From the NCBI GenBank assembly GCA_958445895.1, contig CAUCTV010000002.1:30681-94680 (forward strand): 64,000 nt of DNA, in the 5' to 3' direction. The notes beneath the pieces were generated by a model. It worked only from the letters and a program-made list of their open reading frames with translations. It did not search any database and had not been told where the DNA came from. Source of the stretch: an uncultured Collinsella sp. (GTDB lineage Bacteria > Actinomycetota > Coriobacteriia > Coriobacteriales > Coriobacteriaceae). The position numbers were made by a program, and so were the translations under genes. Shown here piece by piece: positions 49,223 to 58,608 of the stretch. How positions within the stretch are numbered: the stretch's first letter is position 1; every line of letters begins with the position of its first letter.

Positions 49223-51189
49223 CTGCGCGCGAGCTTGTCGAATGTCCCGTTGTCGTTGGAACGGCGGGGCACGTCGACCACGGAAAGTCAGCCCTTATCG
49301 AGGCGCTGACCGGAAAAAATCCCGACCGTCTGGAGGTCGAGCGGCGCCGCGGTATGACCACGGAGCTCGGTTTTGGCGAGCTGGTGCTGCCGAGCGGCAA
49401 GCTTGTCGGCCTGGTCGATGTACCCGGTCATGCGCACTACCTACGCGCCATGGTGCAGGGTGCTACCGGCGTGGATGTTGCGTTGCTGGTGGTTTCTGCC
49501 GTTGAGGGCGTGATGCCGCAGACCCGCGAGCATGTTCGCGTACTGGAGCTGTTGGGTGTGACGCACATGGTCGTTGCGCTTACGATGCGCGATCTGGCCG
49601 ATGACGAGACGGCGGAGCTCGCCGAGCTCGACTTGATGGATTTCCTCGGCGATACCGTCTTTGCCAATGCGCCCGTGGTGCCCGTTTCCTCTCGCACGGG
49701 TGCGGGTATCGAGGACGTTCGCCTTGCCCTCGATACCGCTATCGACTCTTTCCTGGCCGATGCCGCATCCCGCCCGGTGCGCCCCTGTCTGGCCCCGCGC
49801 CTGCCCATCGACCGCTGCTTCACCATCAAGGGATCCGGGACGGTCGTCACGGGCACGCTTCACGATGCCCCCGTGGCGGTGGGCGATGAGCTCGTTTCGA
49901 GTCCCGCGGGCGTGCGCTGCCGCGTTCGCGCGATTCAGGTGCATGGCGATACTCCTCGGGCGTTGCCCGGACAGCGCGTGGCGCTCAACATCGTGGGCGA
50001 CGGCGCGGGCGACCTTCCGCGCGGCGAGGTCCTCTGCGGGTCTGGTGCCGAGGGCTCGACGCTCAGGCTTATCGCGCGCTTCACCTATCTGGGGCGCGAG
50101 GGCGCCAAGCCCGTGCCCTTCGAGTCCGGCACGCGCGTCCACGTGATGGTGGGCACGGCAGAGGTCCTCGGCCGTATCATGCTCATGGAGGGCGCGGGGC
50201 CGATTGCCCCGGGCGAGACGCGTACCGTGCAAATCCGCCTGAAGGAGCGCCTTCCCGTGCGCTCGGGCGACGGTCTCATCGTGCTTGCGTTCTCCCCGGT
50301 GGTACTTATCGGCGGCGGTTGCGTTCTTCTTTCGCGGTGCCGCCGCTCGCGCGACCTCTCCGCGGAAGAGGTCTCGCTGCTCAGGGCTCTGGATGCCGGC
50401 GACCGCGCCGCCGCCATTGCCGCATGGCTGGGGCTGCAGCGCCTGCCCGTGCCGGCGGCCGTTGCCGCCCGTGCGCTCGACCTTTCCGGTGTCGAAGTCG
50501 CGAGGCTCCTGCACGCCGCGGTGGCGTCGGGCGATGCGGTCGCCCTCCATCCGGAGCGCTCGACCGAGGAGCTCTATGCCGCCCCCGCTGTGCTCGATGC
50601 CGCCCTTGCCGCCCTCGCCGACACGCTTGTCGCCATGCATAAGGCCGCGCCCAAGCAAACGGGCTTCACCCCGGGCGAGGTTGCGCATGTCGCCTGGCCG
50701 AAAGCGGGCGAAGACGTCGCGTCTGCGCTCATCCTCGAGGGCTGTGCGCGCGGCATCTGCGCCCAGGAGGGGTCTGAGGTCTACGACCCACATTCCGCCG
50801 CTGCGGCGATACGTGTGGTGCGCGAGGCAGGCCGGCGCATCGCGGCCCTGCTGGACGAGGCGGGCCTCGATGCACCGACGCTTCCCGAGGTGGGGCAGCA
50901 GTTGCAACTCGATCGCGACACCATGACGCGTGCCCTGCGCGAGCTTTCGCTCAACCGCTCGATCGTTAAGGTCGAGCGCGACGTTGCCTTGTCCGCCGCC
51001 GCCGAGGCTCAGGCGCGCGAGGTCGTTGCGGCGGCTATCGAGGCTGCCGGCGGCGCTGTCACCACGAGTGTGCTGCGCGAGGCCCTGGGCGTGTCGCGCA
51101 AGCGAGCCATTAGCATCTTGGAGCACCTGGATGCGGTGCGTTTTACGACGCTCGACAAAGGAGCCGGCGGCCTAAGATCGCTTCGTTAG
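49219..51189 (+). CDS. selB: Selenocysteine-specific elongation factor
   Basis: 656-residue SelB delivering Sec-tRNA to recoded UGA codons. GTPase motifs: GTAGHVDHGKSALIEALTG (G1), GMTTELGFGEL (G2), LVDVPGHAHYLRAMVQG (G3) and VPVSSRTGAG (G5). The G4 motif reads TMRD (residues 122-125), where TKxD or NKxD is usual, so the Lys is missing. Domains II-III follow (FTIKGSGTVVTGTL). The C-terminal about 270 residues are the SECIS-binding winged helices (MHKAAPKQTGFTPGEV, then LGVSRKRAISILEHLDAVRFT). tRNA-Sec follows 61 bases downstream. Confidence 0.95.
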   Translation: MTARELVECPVVVGTAGHVDHGKSALIEALTGKNPDRLEVERRRGMTTELGFGELVLPSGKLVGLVDVPGHAHYLRAMVQGATGVDVALLVVSAVEGVMPQTREHVRVLELLGVTHMVVALTMRDLADDETAELAELDLMDFLGDTVFANAPVVPVSSRTGAGIEDVRLALDTAIDSFLADAASRPVRPCLAPRLPIDRCFTIKGSGTVVTGTLHDAPVAVGDELVSSPAGVRCRVRAIQVHGDTPRALPGQRVALNIVGDGAGDLPRGEVLCGSGAEGSTLRLIARFTYLGREGAKPVPFESGTRVHVMVGTAEVLGRIMLMEGAGPIAPGETRTVQIRLKERLPVRSGDGLIVLAFSPVVLIGGGCVLLSRCRRSRDLSAEEVSLLRALDAGDRAAAIAAWLGLQRLPVPAAVAARALDLSGVEVARLLHAAVASGDAVALHPERSTEELYAAPAVLDAALAALADTLVAMHKAAPKQTGFTPGEVAHVAWPKAGEDVASALILEGCARGICAQEGSEVYDPHSAAAAIRVVREAGRRIAALLDEAGLDAPTLPEVGQQLQLDRDTMTRALRELSLNRSIVKVERDVALSAAAEAQAREVVAAAIEAAGGAVTTSVLREALGVSRKRAISILEHLDAVRFTTLDKGAGGLRSLR

Positions 51190-51250
51190 GGGCTGCCGTA
51201 TCGCTGTTCGCCACGACGCCCTGCTAGTTTGGTAAAATACCGCCACGTTT

Positions 51251-51347
51251 GGGAGCGGATGGGCTCCGGTGGGCCCCGCGGTCCTCAAAACCGTTGTGAG
51301 GCGTGCAAAACGTCTTGGATGTGTTCGATTCACATACGTTCCCGCCA
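51251..51347 (+). tRNA. selC: tRNA-Sec (anticodon TCA)
   Basis: 97 bases with encoded CCA, longer than other tRNAs. Acceptor GGGAGCG / CGTTCCC (one G-T). Anticodon stem GCGGT/ACCGT encloses CCTCAAA, giving TCA. Long variable arm GAGGCGT-GCAAA-ACGTCTT and T-arm ATGTGTTCGATTCACAT. A TAAAAT box 13 bases upstream may be its -10. Charged by SerRS, converted by SelA, delivered by SelB. Confidence 0.97.
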
Positions 51348-51360
51348 ACGCATCTCGCCA

Positions 51361-51399
51361 AAACCACCACATTGGGGACAGGCACCTTTGTGGTGGTTT
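51361..51399. terminator. Palindrome/terminator after tRNA-Sec
   Basis: AAACCACCACA / TGTGGTGGTTT perfect 11-bp stem with a 17-base loop. The T-run is short (TTT), but it sits 13 bases after the tRNA. Confidence 0.65.
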
Positions 51400-51610
51400 C
51401 GAAACGTGCGGGAAACAGCTTCGAAACACGCGATTTGCTCGTCAGGCGGTCAAAAAGCTATCTACCTGCATCGTAATCAAAATGAAACATCCGCTCGTTG
51501 CCTTATTCGTAACTTTGTAGCAACAGTGCGATATTATCCATACTCGATAAAGCTCACGGCGCATGGGGCGCCGCGAACGACACCTTTCTTTTCCATCAAT
51601 TGGAGGAAGC

Positions 51611-52966
51611 ATGAGCTACACGCAGAAAGTTCTCGACGAGCTCAAGGCCCGCTATCCCGAGCAGCCTGAGTTCATCCAGGCCGCGACCGAGATCCTCGGC
51701 ACCATCCAGCCGGCGCTCGACGCCCACCCCGAGTACGAGGAGGCCGCCCTACTGGAGCGCCTTGTCGAGCCCGAGCGCATCGTCATGTTCCGTGTTCCCT
51801 GGGTCGACGACCAGGGTAAGGTCCAGGTCAACCGCGGTTACCGCGTCGAGTTCAACTCTGCCATTGGACCCTACAAGGGCGGCCTGCGCTTTAACCCGAC
51901 GGTCACCCTGGGCATGCTCAAGTTCCTGGGCCTGGAGCAGATCCTCAAGAACAGCCTGACCACCCTTCCCATGGGCGGCGGCAAGGGCGGTTCCGACTTT
52001 GACCCCAAGGGCAAGTCCAACAACGAGATCATGCACTTCTGCCAGTCCTTCATGACCGAGCTCTATCGTCACATCGGCCCCAACACCGACGTTCCCGCCG
52101 GCGACCTGGGCGTTGGCGGCCGCGAGGTTGCCTACATGTTCGGTCAGTACAAGCGCCTGACCAACGAGTGGACCGGCGTCCTCACCGGCAAGGGCCTCTC
52201 CTTTGGCGGCTCGCTCGCCCGCACCGAGGCCACTGGCTACGGCCTGGTCTACTTTGTGGACGAGTACCTCAAGAGCCGCGGCGACTCCTTCGAGGGCAAG
52301 AACGTCGTCGTTCACGGCTCCGGTAACGTTGCCATCTACGCCGTCCAGAAGGTTTCCCAGCTCGGCGGCAAGGTGCTGGCCTGCTCCGATACCCACGGCT
52401 GGGTCGAGGATCCCGACGGCATCGACTACTCCGTGCTCGAGCACGTCTACAACCAGAAGCGCTCTGGCCACGACAAGGGCGTCACGCTCGCCATGTACGT
52501 TGACGAGAAGCCCGGTGCCGTGTGGCACGAGGGCGACGGCCGCGGCGTTTGGCAGCTGCCCTGCGACATCGCGCTGCCCTGCGCTCGCGAGAACACGCTG
52601 CTGCTCGAGGACGCCCAGGCGCTCGTCGCCAACGGCTGCAAGGTGGTCGGCGAGGGCGCAAACATGCCCACGACCATCGAGGCCACGAACTACTTCCAGG
52701 AGAACGGCGTCGCCTTTATGCCCGGCAAGGCTGCCAACGCCGGCGGCGTGCTCGTGTCCGGCCTGGAGATGAGCCAGAACGCCGAGCACCTGTCCTGGAC
52801 CTTTGAGGAGGTCGACGGCAAGCTCGAGCAGCTCATGCGCGGCATGTTCCACAATGTGGACGACACCGCCAAGGAGTATGGCCAGGAGGGCAACTTTGTC
52901 ATGGGCGCCAACATCGCCGGCTTCCTGAAGGTCGCCGACGCCATGCTCGCCCAGGGCGTCTGCTAA
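51611..52966 (+). CDS. gdhA: NADP-type glutamate dehydrogenase
   Basis: 451-residue hexameric glutamate dehydrogenase of the NADP-dependent assimilatory type (by length and N-terminal form), making glutamate from 2-oxoglutarate and ammonia. VPWVDDQGKVQVNRGYRVEFNSAIGPYKGGLRF, LPMGGGKGGSDFDPKGKS (catalytic Lys), PAGDLGVGGREVAYMFGQYKR and VVVHGSGNVAIYAVQKV (Rossmann loop) are intact. EGANMPTTIEA follows. ATG follows TTGGAGGAAGC. The 211 bases between the tRNA-Sec terminator and this gene hold no recognisable element. Strong codon bias indicates high expression. Confidence 0.96.
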   Translation: MSYTQKVLDELKARYPEQPEFIQAATEILGTIQPALDAHPEYEEAALLERLVEPERIVMFRVPWVDDQGKVQVNRGYRVEFNSAIGPYKGGLRFNPTVTLGMLKFLGLEQILKNSLTTLPMGGGKGGSDFDPKGKSNNEIMHFCQSFMTELYRHIGPNTDVPAGDLGVGGREVAYMFGQYKRLTNEWTGVLTGKGLSFGGSLARTEATGYGLVYFVDEYLKSRGDSFEGKNVVVHGSGNVAIYAVQKVSQLGGKVLACSDTHGWVEDPDGIDYSVLEHVYNQKRSGHDKGVTLAMYVDEKPGAVWHEGDGRGVWQLPCDIALPCARENTLLLEDAQALVANGCKVVGEGANMPTTIEATNYFQENGVAFMPGKAANAGGVLVSGLEMSQNAEHLSWTFEEVDGKLEQLMRGMFHNVDDTAKEYGQEGNFVMGANIAGFLKVADAMLAQGVC

Positions 52967-52992
52967 GCCCAGCTCGACATAGCACCTGATGA

Positions 52993-53024
52993 GGCTCCCA
53001 GCATTTGTGCTGGGAGCCTTTTTC
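52993..53024 (+). terminator. Terminator after gdhA
   Basis: GGCTCCCAGC / GCTGGGAGCC perfect 10-bp stem followed by TTTTTCT. Confidence 0.93.
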
Positions 53025-53086
53025 TATGGTGGTGAGGGCCGTGCACCCTCGTTTGGTACACTTAGGGGTACTGGACAAGTAAAGAG

Positions 53087-54001
53087 ATGGGGGAGAACGT
53101 GCTCAAGTTCGGTACCTACGTCCGTGTTGGAAACGCGGCCGAAGCCTATGAGCTCTTACAGAAGAACCGCAACAACAAGATTGTGGGCGGCGGCATCTGG
53201 ATGCGCCTGGGTTCGCGTCGCGTGGCGACGGCGATTGACCTTTCGGCCTGCGGACTCGATCAGATCGAGGAGACCGAGACCGAGTTTCGCATCGGTGCCA
53301 TGTGCACCCTACGCCAGCTCGAGCGCCATGCCGAGCTCAACGCGCTCGTCAACAATGTCTTTGAGTTTGCCGTCCACGATATCGTGGGCGTGCAGCTGCG
53401 CAATACCGCCACGGTGGGCGGCAGCATCTACGGCCGCTTTGGCTTCTCGGACGTGCTTTCGGCTTTTTTGGCACTCGATTCATACGTTAAGCTGACAGGT
53501 GCCGGCCGCGTGCCGCTCGCCGAGTTTGTGAACATGGGCTACGTGCGCGACGTGATCGAGCATGTTGTGGTCGTTAAACACGACTACCGCGCAAGCTACG
53601 AGGCCGTGCGCAAGGCCGCGACCGACTTCCCCTCGCTGAACGTCACCGCCGCCTGGTGGGACGGCTCCTGGCACGTCACCGTGGGTGCCCGCCCGCTGCG
53701 CGCGACCCTGCTGCGGGGCGAGGCATGCGGCCTGGTGAACGAGCAGCCTTCCGAGGACGAGCTGTGCGCCCTTGCCGCATCCGTGCGTACCCTGAGCTAC
53801 GGCACCAACCTGTGGGGCTCGGCCGACTACCGCCGCCGCATCTCGGCCCCGCTGGCGATTCAGGCCGTGCGCCGCGCCGCCGGCATTGAGCTTTCGGCCG
53901 CGCTTGCCCGCGAGCTCGAGGGCGTGCAGATTCCCAAGCACGCCACGGACGAGTATTCCTGCCGCCGCGTGCCCGGCGTCGATTCTAGCGAGGTGCGCTA
54001 A
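53087..54001 (+). CDS. FAD-binding subunit of a xanthine dehydrogenase-type molybdenum hydroxylase
   Basis: 304-residue FAD subunit (CoxM/XdhB type) passing electrons from the iron-sulfur clusters to an acceptor. KIVGGGIWMRLGSR is the first FAD loop, DIVGVQLRNTATVGGSIYGRFGFSDVLSAFLAL the second (usually NxATVGGNI), and the C-terminal about 100 residues form the CO-dehydrogenase flavoprotein C domain. The start is uncertain: ATG 53087 has only an adjacent AAAGAG, and GTG 53099 lies 3 bases after GGGGGAG. Its TAA overlaps the next ATG by one base, so the two genes are coupled. Confidence 0.88.
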   Translation: MGENVLKFGTYVRVGNAAEAYELLQKNRNNKIVGGGIWMRLGSRRVATAIDLSACGLDQIEETETEFRIGAMCTLRQLERHAELNALVNNVFEFAVHDIVGVQLRNTATVGGSIYGRFGFSDVLSAFLALDSYVKLTGAGRVPLAEFVNMGYVRDVIEHVVVVKHDYRASYEAVRKAATDFPSLNVTAAWWDGSWHVTVGARPLRATLLRGEACGLVNEQPSEDELCALAASVRTLSYGTNLWGSADYRRRISAPLAIQAVRRAAGIELSAALARELEGVQIPKHATDEYSCRRVPGVDSSEVR

Positions 54002-56832
54002 TGGCTGCCAAACTCATCGATCTTTCTTTTACGCTCAACGGTCGCAAGGTCAAGGTTCAGATTGCCCCCGACACCATGCTCTTTGCGCTGCTGCGCGAGC
54101 AGGGCTGCGCATCGGTACGCTGCGCCTGCGAAACCACCAACTGCGGCCTGTGCACGGTGTGGCTCGACGGCGACCCGGTGCTGAGCTGCTCGGTTCCCGC
54201 CGCGCGCGTCGAGGGCCGCTCCGTCACCACGCTCGAGGGCCTCAAGGCCGAGTCCGAGGCGCTCGCCCGCGCGATGGCTGCCGAAGGCGCCGAGCAGTGC
54301 GGTTTTTGCGCCCCCGGCCTCATCATGAACGTGCTGGCGCTCGCCCGCGCCGCCAAGGAGGACCCGACGCTCGTCGCCACGCGCGAGGAGCTCTCGCGCC
54401 AGCTCGCCGGCAATCTTTGCCGCTGCAGCGGCTACGAGAGCCAGCTGCGCGCCATCGTGCGCTTTCTCAACGAGTCCGGCGTGCAGGTGGGCTTTGAGAT
54501 GCCCGAGCTGCCGGTCAACGACACCAGCTGCGACGGCGTCTCCTACAAGCAGATCACCCACAAGCAGCCCAAGAAGGACTCGAAGGCCTTGCTCGAGGGC
54601 CGTCCGGTCTACACGGGCGACCTGGTGCCCGCCGGGGCCCTGATCGTCAAACTCAAGCGCAGCCCCTATGCCCGCGCCAAGATCCGCTCCATCGACACGT
54701 CGCGCGCCCTGAAGGTGCCCGGCGTGGTTGGCGTCTACACCTACGAGGACGTGCCCAAGCGCCGCTTTACCATCGCCGGCCAGAGCTATCCGCAGCCGAG
54801 TCCCTACGACCGCCTGATCCTCGAGAACCTCGTGCGCTACCAAAACGAGGAGGTGGCGATCGTCGCCGCCGAGACCGAGGAGGCCGCCGACAAGGCGCTC
54901 AAGCTCATCAAGGTCGACTACGAGGTGCTCGAGCCCCTGCTCGACTTTACCCAGGCACTCGATAACGACATCGTGGTCCACCCCGAGGGCGACGTGAGCT
55001 TTATGTTCCCGCAGGGCGGCGATGTTCCGCGCAACCTGGTGTGCAGCGGCACGAGCGACTTTGGCGATCTGGACGAGGCCTTCGCCCAGAGCGACATCGT
55101 CTTTGAGCGCACTTACACCAGCCAGGCCACGCAGACCGCGCCCATGGAAACCTTCCGCGCCTTTGCGACGACCGACGCGTTCGGGCGTATCTCGGTGACC
55201 ACCTCTACACAGGTGCCCTTCCACGTGCGCCGCATGGTCGCGCAGTCGCTCGACATTCCGCAGTCGCAGGTGCAGGTCATTAAGCCGCGCATCGGCGGCG
55301 GCTTTGGCTCCAAGCAGACGGGCTGCTGCGAGATCTTCGTTGCGTTCGTGACCCAGCAGACTGGCCGTCCGAGCTACTGCTGCTACACCCGCGAGGAGAC
55401 TATCACCGCGGGTAACTCGCGCCACCAGATGCAGATGACCGTTAAGCTGGGCGCCATGAACGACGGCACCATCACGGCCATCGACTTGCACACGCTGTCC
55501 AACGCCGGCGCGTACGGCGAGCACGCCACCACGACGATCGGCCTTTCGGGCCACAAGAGCCTGCCGATTTACAACCATGTGAAGGCGAGCCGCTTTAGGT
55601 GGGACGCCGTCTACACCAACACCAACCGCGGCGGCGCGTATCGCGGCTACGGTGCCACCCAGGGCCAGTTTGCCGTGGAGAGCGCCGTCAACGAGCTCGC
55701 CGACATGCTGCACATGGACCCCGCCGACCTGCGCCTTAAGAACATGGTGCGCGAGGGCGAGATCATGCCGCAGTACTACAACGAGAAGCTCAACGCCTGC
55801 GCGCTCGACCGCTGCCTGCTGCGAGCGATGGACATGATCGGTTGGCGCGACAAGCCGCTGGCCGTCGACCTGGGCGACCGCGTGCGTGCTCTGGGCTGTG
55901 CGCTCACCATGCAGGGCTCGGGCATTTCCAACGTGGATATCGCCGGCATCGACATGCGCCTGGAAGAGGACGGCTTCATTACCATCGGCACCGGCGCCAC
56001 CGATAACGGCATGGGCGTCGACACGATCCTGGCGCAGATTGCCGCCGAGGAGCTGGGCGTGGAGAGCTCGCTCATTGTGGTGCGCGGCGTGGACACCGAT
56101 GTGTCGCCGTTCGACGCCGGCTCGTACGCGAGCTCCGGTACCTACGTGACGGGCCTTGCCGCCAAGAACGCCGCGACCGAGCTGCGCCAGAAGATTTGCG
56201 CCAAGGCCGCCCAGATGTGGGACGTTGACGCCGCCGACGTGGTCTTCGACGGCCAGTACGTGCGCCTGTCCGACGAGCGTGCTGCGCGCGAGCACGGTCG
56301 CTACCTTACGCTGCGAGACTTTGCCAACCTGTGCGTCAAGAACATCGCGGGCGGTGACGCGCTGACTTCGCACGCCTCTGCCTGCCTGCCCGTTTCGCCC
56401 CCGCCGTTTATGGCCGGCATTGCCGAGGTCGAGGTTGACAAGGCCACCGGCAAGGTGACCGTGGTGGATTACGCCGCTGCCGTCGATTGCGGCACCGTGA
56501 TCAACGAGGCGCTCGCGCGCGTCCAGGCCGAGGGCGGCATTGCCCAGGGCATCGGTCACGCGCTCTACGAGATCGTCGAGCATGACGACCGCGGTCGCCT
56601 GCGCACCGGCAACTTTATGAGCTACAAGCTGCCTACGCGCCTGGATATCGGCAGCATTCGCGTGGCCTTTGAGCCGAGCTACGAGCCGACGGGCCCGTTT
56701 GGCGCCAAGTCGATCGGCGAGGTCGTCATCAACACGCCGCTCGCCGCCGTGGCCTCGGCCGTCGCACACGCCACGGGCCACCAGGTCCGCTCGCTGCCCA
56801 TCACGCCGGAGAAAGCGCTGCTGGGGGAGTAG
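54001..56832 (+). CDS. Xanthine dehydrogenase-type molybdenum hydroxylase, fused 2Fe-2S and Mo subunits (possible selenium-dependent form)
   Basis: 943 residues. Residues 1-150 hold two [2Fe-2S] clusters: Cys43/48/51/63 and Cys100/103/140/142 (QCGFCAPG and NLCRCSGY). From about residue 190 come the two molybdopterin-binding domains: PVYTGDLVPAGAL, QTAPMETFRAFATTD, PRIGGGFGSKQTG, NRGGAYRGYGATQGQF, GAYASSGTYVTG-like FDAGSYASSGTYV, and GPFGAKSIGEVVINTPL with the catalytic Glu. The fusion of iron-sulfur and Mo parts without FAD matches the group that surveys link to selD/yedF. Hydroxylates a purine or related heterocycle; the substrate is not defined. Confidence 0.9.
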   Translation: MAAKLIDLSFTLNGRKVKVQIAPDTMLFALLREQGCASVRCACETTNCGLCTVWLDGDPVLSCSVPAARVEGRSVTTLEGLKAESEALARAMAAEGAEQCGFCAPGLIMNVLALARAAKEDPTLVATREELSRQLAGNLCRCSGYESQLRAIVRFLNESGVQVGFEMPELPVNDTSCDGVSYKQITHKQPKKDSKALLEGRPVYTGDLVPAGALIVKLKRSPYARAKIRSIDTSRALKVPGVVGVYTYEDVPKRRFTIAGQSYPQPSPYDRLILENLVRYQNEEVAIVAAETEEAADKALKLIKVDYEVLEPLLDFTQALDNDIVVHPEGDVSFMFPQGGDVPRNLVCSGTSDFGDLDEAFAQSDIVFERTYTSQATQTAPMETFRAFATTDAFGRISVTTSTQVPFHVRRMVAQSLDIPQSQVQVIKPRIGGGFGSKQTGCCEIFVAFVTQQTGRPSYCCYTREETITAGNSRHQMQMTVKLGAMNDGTITAIDLHTLSNAGAYGEHATTTIGLSGHKSLPIYNHVKASRFRWDAVYTNTNRGGAYRGYGATQGQFAVESAVNELADMLHMDPADLRLKNMVREGEIMPQYYNEKLNACALDRCLLRAMDMIGWRDKPLAVDLGDRVRALGCALTMQGSGISNVDIAGIDMRLEEDGFITIGTGATDNGMGVDTILAQIAAEELGVESSLIVVRGVDTDVSPFDAGSYASSGTYVTGLAAKNAATELRQKICAKAAQMWDVDAADVVFDGQYVRLSDERAAREHGRYLTLRDFANLCVKNIAGGDALTSHASACLPVSPPPFMAGIAEVEVDKATGKVTVVDYAAAVDCGTVINEALARVQAEGGIAQGIGHALYEIVEHDDRGRLRTGNFMSYKLPTRLDIGSIRVAFEPSYEPTGPFGAKSIGEVVINTPLAAVASAVAHATGHQVRSLPITPEKALLGE

Positions 56833-56972
56833 CGGGTCGGCGAACAAGTCGTAATTGGCGGGGCGGGGCAACTCGACCCGCCTTTTGCACTCGTGGTGAG
56901 GTCGTGAGCCTGTAAAACGTGTGCGTGCGCTTGTCGCTCGTATCTGCTATCATTCCTAATCTGTGCGCTCAT

Positions 56973-57056
56973 GCGGGCGTGGCGGAATTGGTAGACGCGC
57001 CAGATTTAGGTTCTGGTGGGATTCCCGTGAAGGTTCGAGTCCTTTCGCCCGCACCA
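56973..57056 (+). tRNA. tRNA-Leu (anticodon TAG)
   Basis: 84 bases with encoded CCA and a long variable arm (TGGGATTCCCGT). Acceptor GCGGGCG / CGCCCGC. Anticodon stem CCAGA/TCTGG encloses TTTAGGT, giving TAG. A TATCAT box 19 bases upstream may be its -10. Confidence 0.97.
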
Positions 57057-57147
57057 ACGCATCTGCGTCGGCCCTGGCCGTCGCGACTCTTTGTTGCATA
57101 AAGGTACCAGCACCTCAGATAAGCTGGGCAGTATGAGGAGGAACGTG

Positions 57148-58446
57148 TTGAACATCACCGCTTCTGACGTCAAGGACGCCAAGCTCACCGCTACGGTCAC
57201 CATCCCGGCCGCCGACGTCGACGCCGCGATCAAGAAGGCTTACAAGGACACCGCCAAGAAGTACCGCTTCCCGGGCTTCCGCGCCGGTAAGGCTCCCCGT
57301 CCGGTTATCGACTCTGCTCTTGGCGCCGAGGCTACCCTCGCTCAGGCCACCAACGACCTGATCGCCGCCAACGAGCCCGCCGTCCTCAACGAGCTGGACA
57401 TCGTCCCCACCAAGAACGGTGACTACAAGGACCTCGACCTCGCTAAGGATCACGAGGACTACACCTACACCGTCGAGTTCTCCCTGCGTCCCGCCGCTGA
57501 GCTCTCCTCCTTCGACGCTGTCGAGATCGAGATGCCCCCTGCGGAGGTCACCGAGTCCGAGATCAACAACCAGGTCGAGATGCTCCTCAACTACCGTGCC
57601 ACCTTCGAGGATGTCGAGGGCCGCGCTGTCGAGTCCGAGGACTACGTTACCGTCGACCTCAAGGCCGTCGAGAACGCCGACAACTTTGCCGCCGAGGGCC
57701 GTATGCTCATCGCCGGTAGCGACAGCAACCCCGCCGAGTTCAACGAGGCTCTGATCGGCGCCAACGTTGACGACGTCAAGTCCGTCACCTGGACCGACGA
57801 GGCCGAGGAGGGCGAGGAGGCCGAGACCCACACCGTCGAGGTCACCGTCAAGGGCATCAAGGTCCGCAACACCCCCGAGCTCACCGACGAGCTCGTCAAG
57901 TCCGACTTTGGCTTCGACAGCATCGACGCCATGCGCGACGCCATCAAGATTGAGATTGAGCAGGACAAGGCTTCCCGCCTGCCGGCCGAGAAGGAGAACC
58001 GTTGCGTCTCCGCTCTCGCCGAGCGTCTGCAGCTCGACGAGATGGACGCCGACTACGAGCAGTCCGTCTTTGAGGAGCTTGGCCAGAACTTCCTGTCCAA
58101 CCTCGCTGCCCGCGGCATGACGCTCGACACCTGGCTGCCCGCTTCCGGTCTGACCATGGAGCAGTTCATCGGCGACCTGCATAAGCAGGCCAACGACGTT
58201 GCCCGTGAGTCCCTGGCTCTGGACGCCCTCGCGCGTGAGCTCAAGATTGAGGTCACCGAGGACGACATCAACGCCGAGTTCGAGAAGGCCGGCGTCAAGG
58301 ACGTCGAGGCTTCCAAGGCCGAGTTCATCGCCGATGGCCGCATGCCTGCCGTCCGCGAGTCCATCCGTCGCTCCAAGGCCGTCGACCACCTGGTCGAGAA
58401 CGCCAAGGTGACCGAGGTCGACGAGACCGCCAAGGACGCCGAGTAA
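57148..58446 (+). CDS. tig: Trigger factor
   Basis: 432-residue ribosome-bound chaperone and prolyl isomerase. The N-terminal ribosome-binding tail holds FPGFRAGKAPRPVID (GFRxGKxP signature, about residue 45). The FKBP-like PPIase domain spans about residues 155-240 and the helical C-terminal arms follow. I chose TTG at 57148 because AGGAGG ends 6 bases upstream and the protein then begins NITASDVKDAKLTATVTI, the family N-terminus; GTG 57145 and ATG 57133 sit too close to or before that site. clpP and clpX follow, the classic order. The C-terminus is acidic. Confidence 0.94.
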   Translation: MNITASDVKDAKLTATVTIPAADVDAAIKKAYKDTAKKYRFPGFRAGKAPRPVIDSALGAEATLAQATNDLIAANEPAVLNELDIVPTKNGDYKDLDLAKDHEDYTYTVEFSLRPAAELSSFDAVEIEMPPAEVTESEINNQVEMLLNYRATFEDVEGRAVESEDYVTVDLKAVENADNFAAEGRMLIAGSDSNPAEFNEALIGANVDDVKSVTWTDEAEEGEEAETHTVEVTVKGIKVRNTPELTDELVKSDFGFDSIDAMRDAIKIEIEQDKASRLPAEKENRCVSALAERLQLDEMDADYEQSVFEELGQNFLSNLAARGMTLDTWLPASGLTMEQFIGDLHKQANDVARESLALDALARELKIEVTEDDINAEFEKAGVKDVEASKAEFIADGRMPAVRESIRRSKAVDHLVENAKVTEVDETAKDAE

Positions 58447-58522
58447 TTCTCGCCACCTTGCCTACGAGCGCATGCGTGCGCCCGTGATGGGGTAAAGTTA
58501 TACACCGGTTATCCGGTTGCTT

Positions 58523-58563
58523 CGTACGGTGCCAGCCAATGCATAGCATGCGGGCACCGTACG
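58523..58563 (+). promoter_or_regulatory. 11-bp hairpin between tig and clpP
   Basis: CGTACGGTGCC / GGCACCGTACG perfect stem with an inner GCAT-AGC-ATGC turn, then TTTGTCT. It is preceded by ACCGG-TTAT-CCGGT (58503-58516). May be a weak terminator or a 5' leader structure of clpPX. Confidence 0.6.
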
Positions 58564-58608
58564 TTTGTCTAGAACCACTATTGGTCCGTAAGAGAAATGG
58601 AGATGCGT

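Noticed and set aside
53998..56871. 957-codon open frame antisense to the molybdenum hydroxylase
   Set aside because: The sense strand has full iron-sulfur and Mo-domain motifs. The antisense product is a His/Arg/Val/Gly-rich shadow without motifs.
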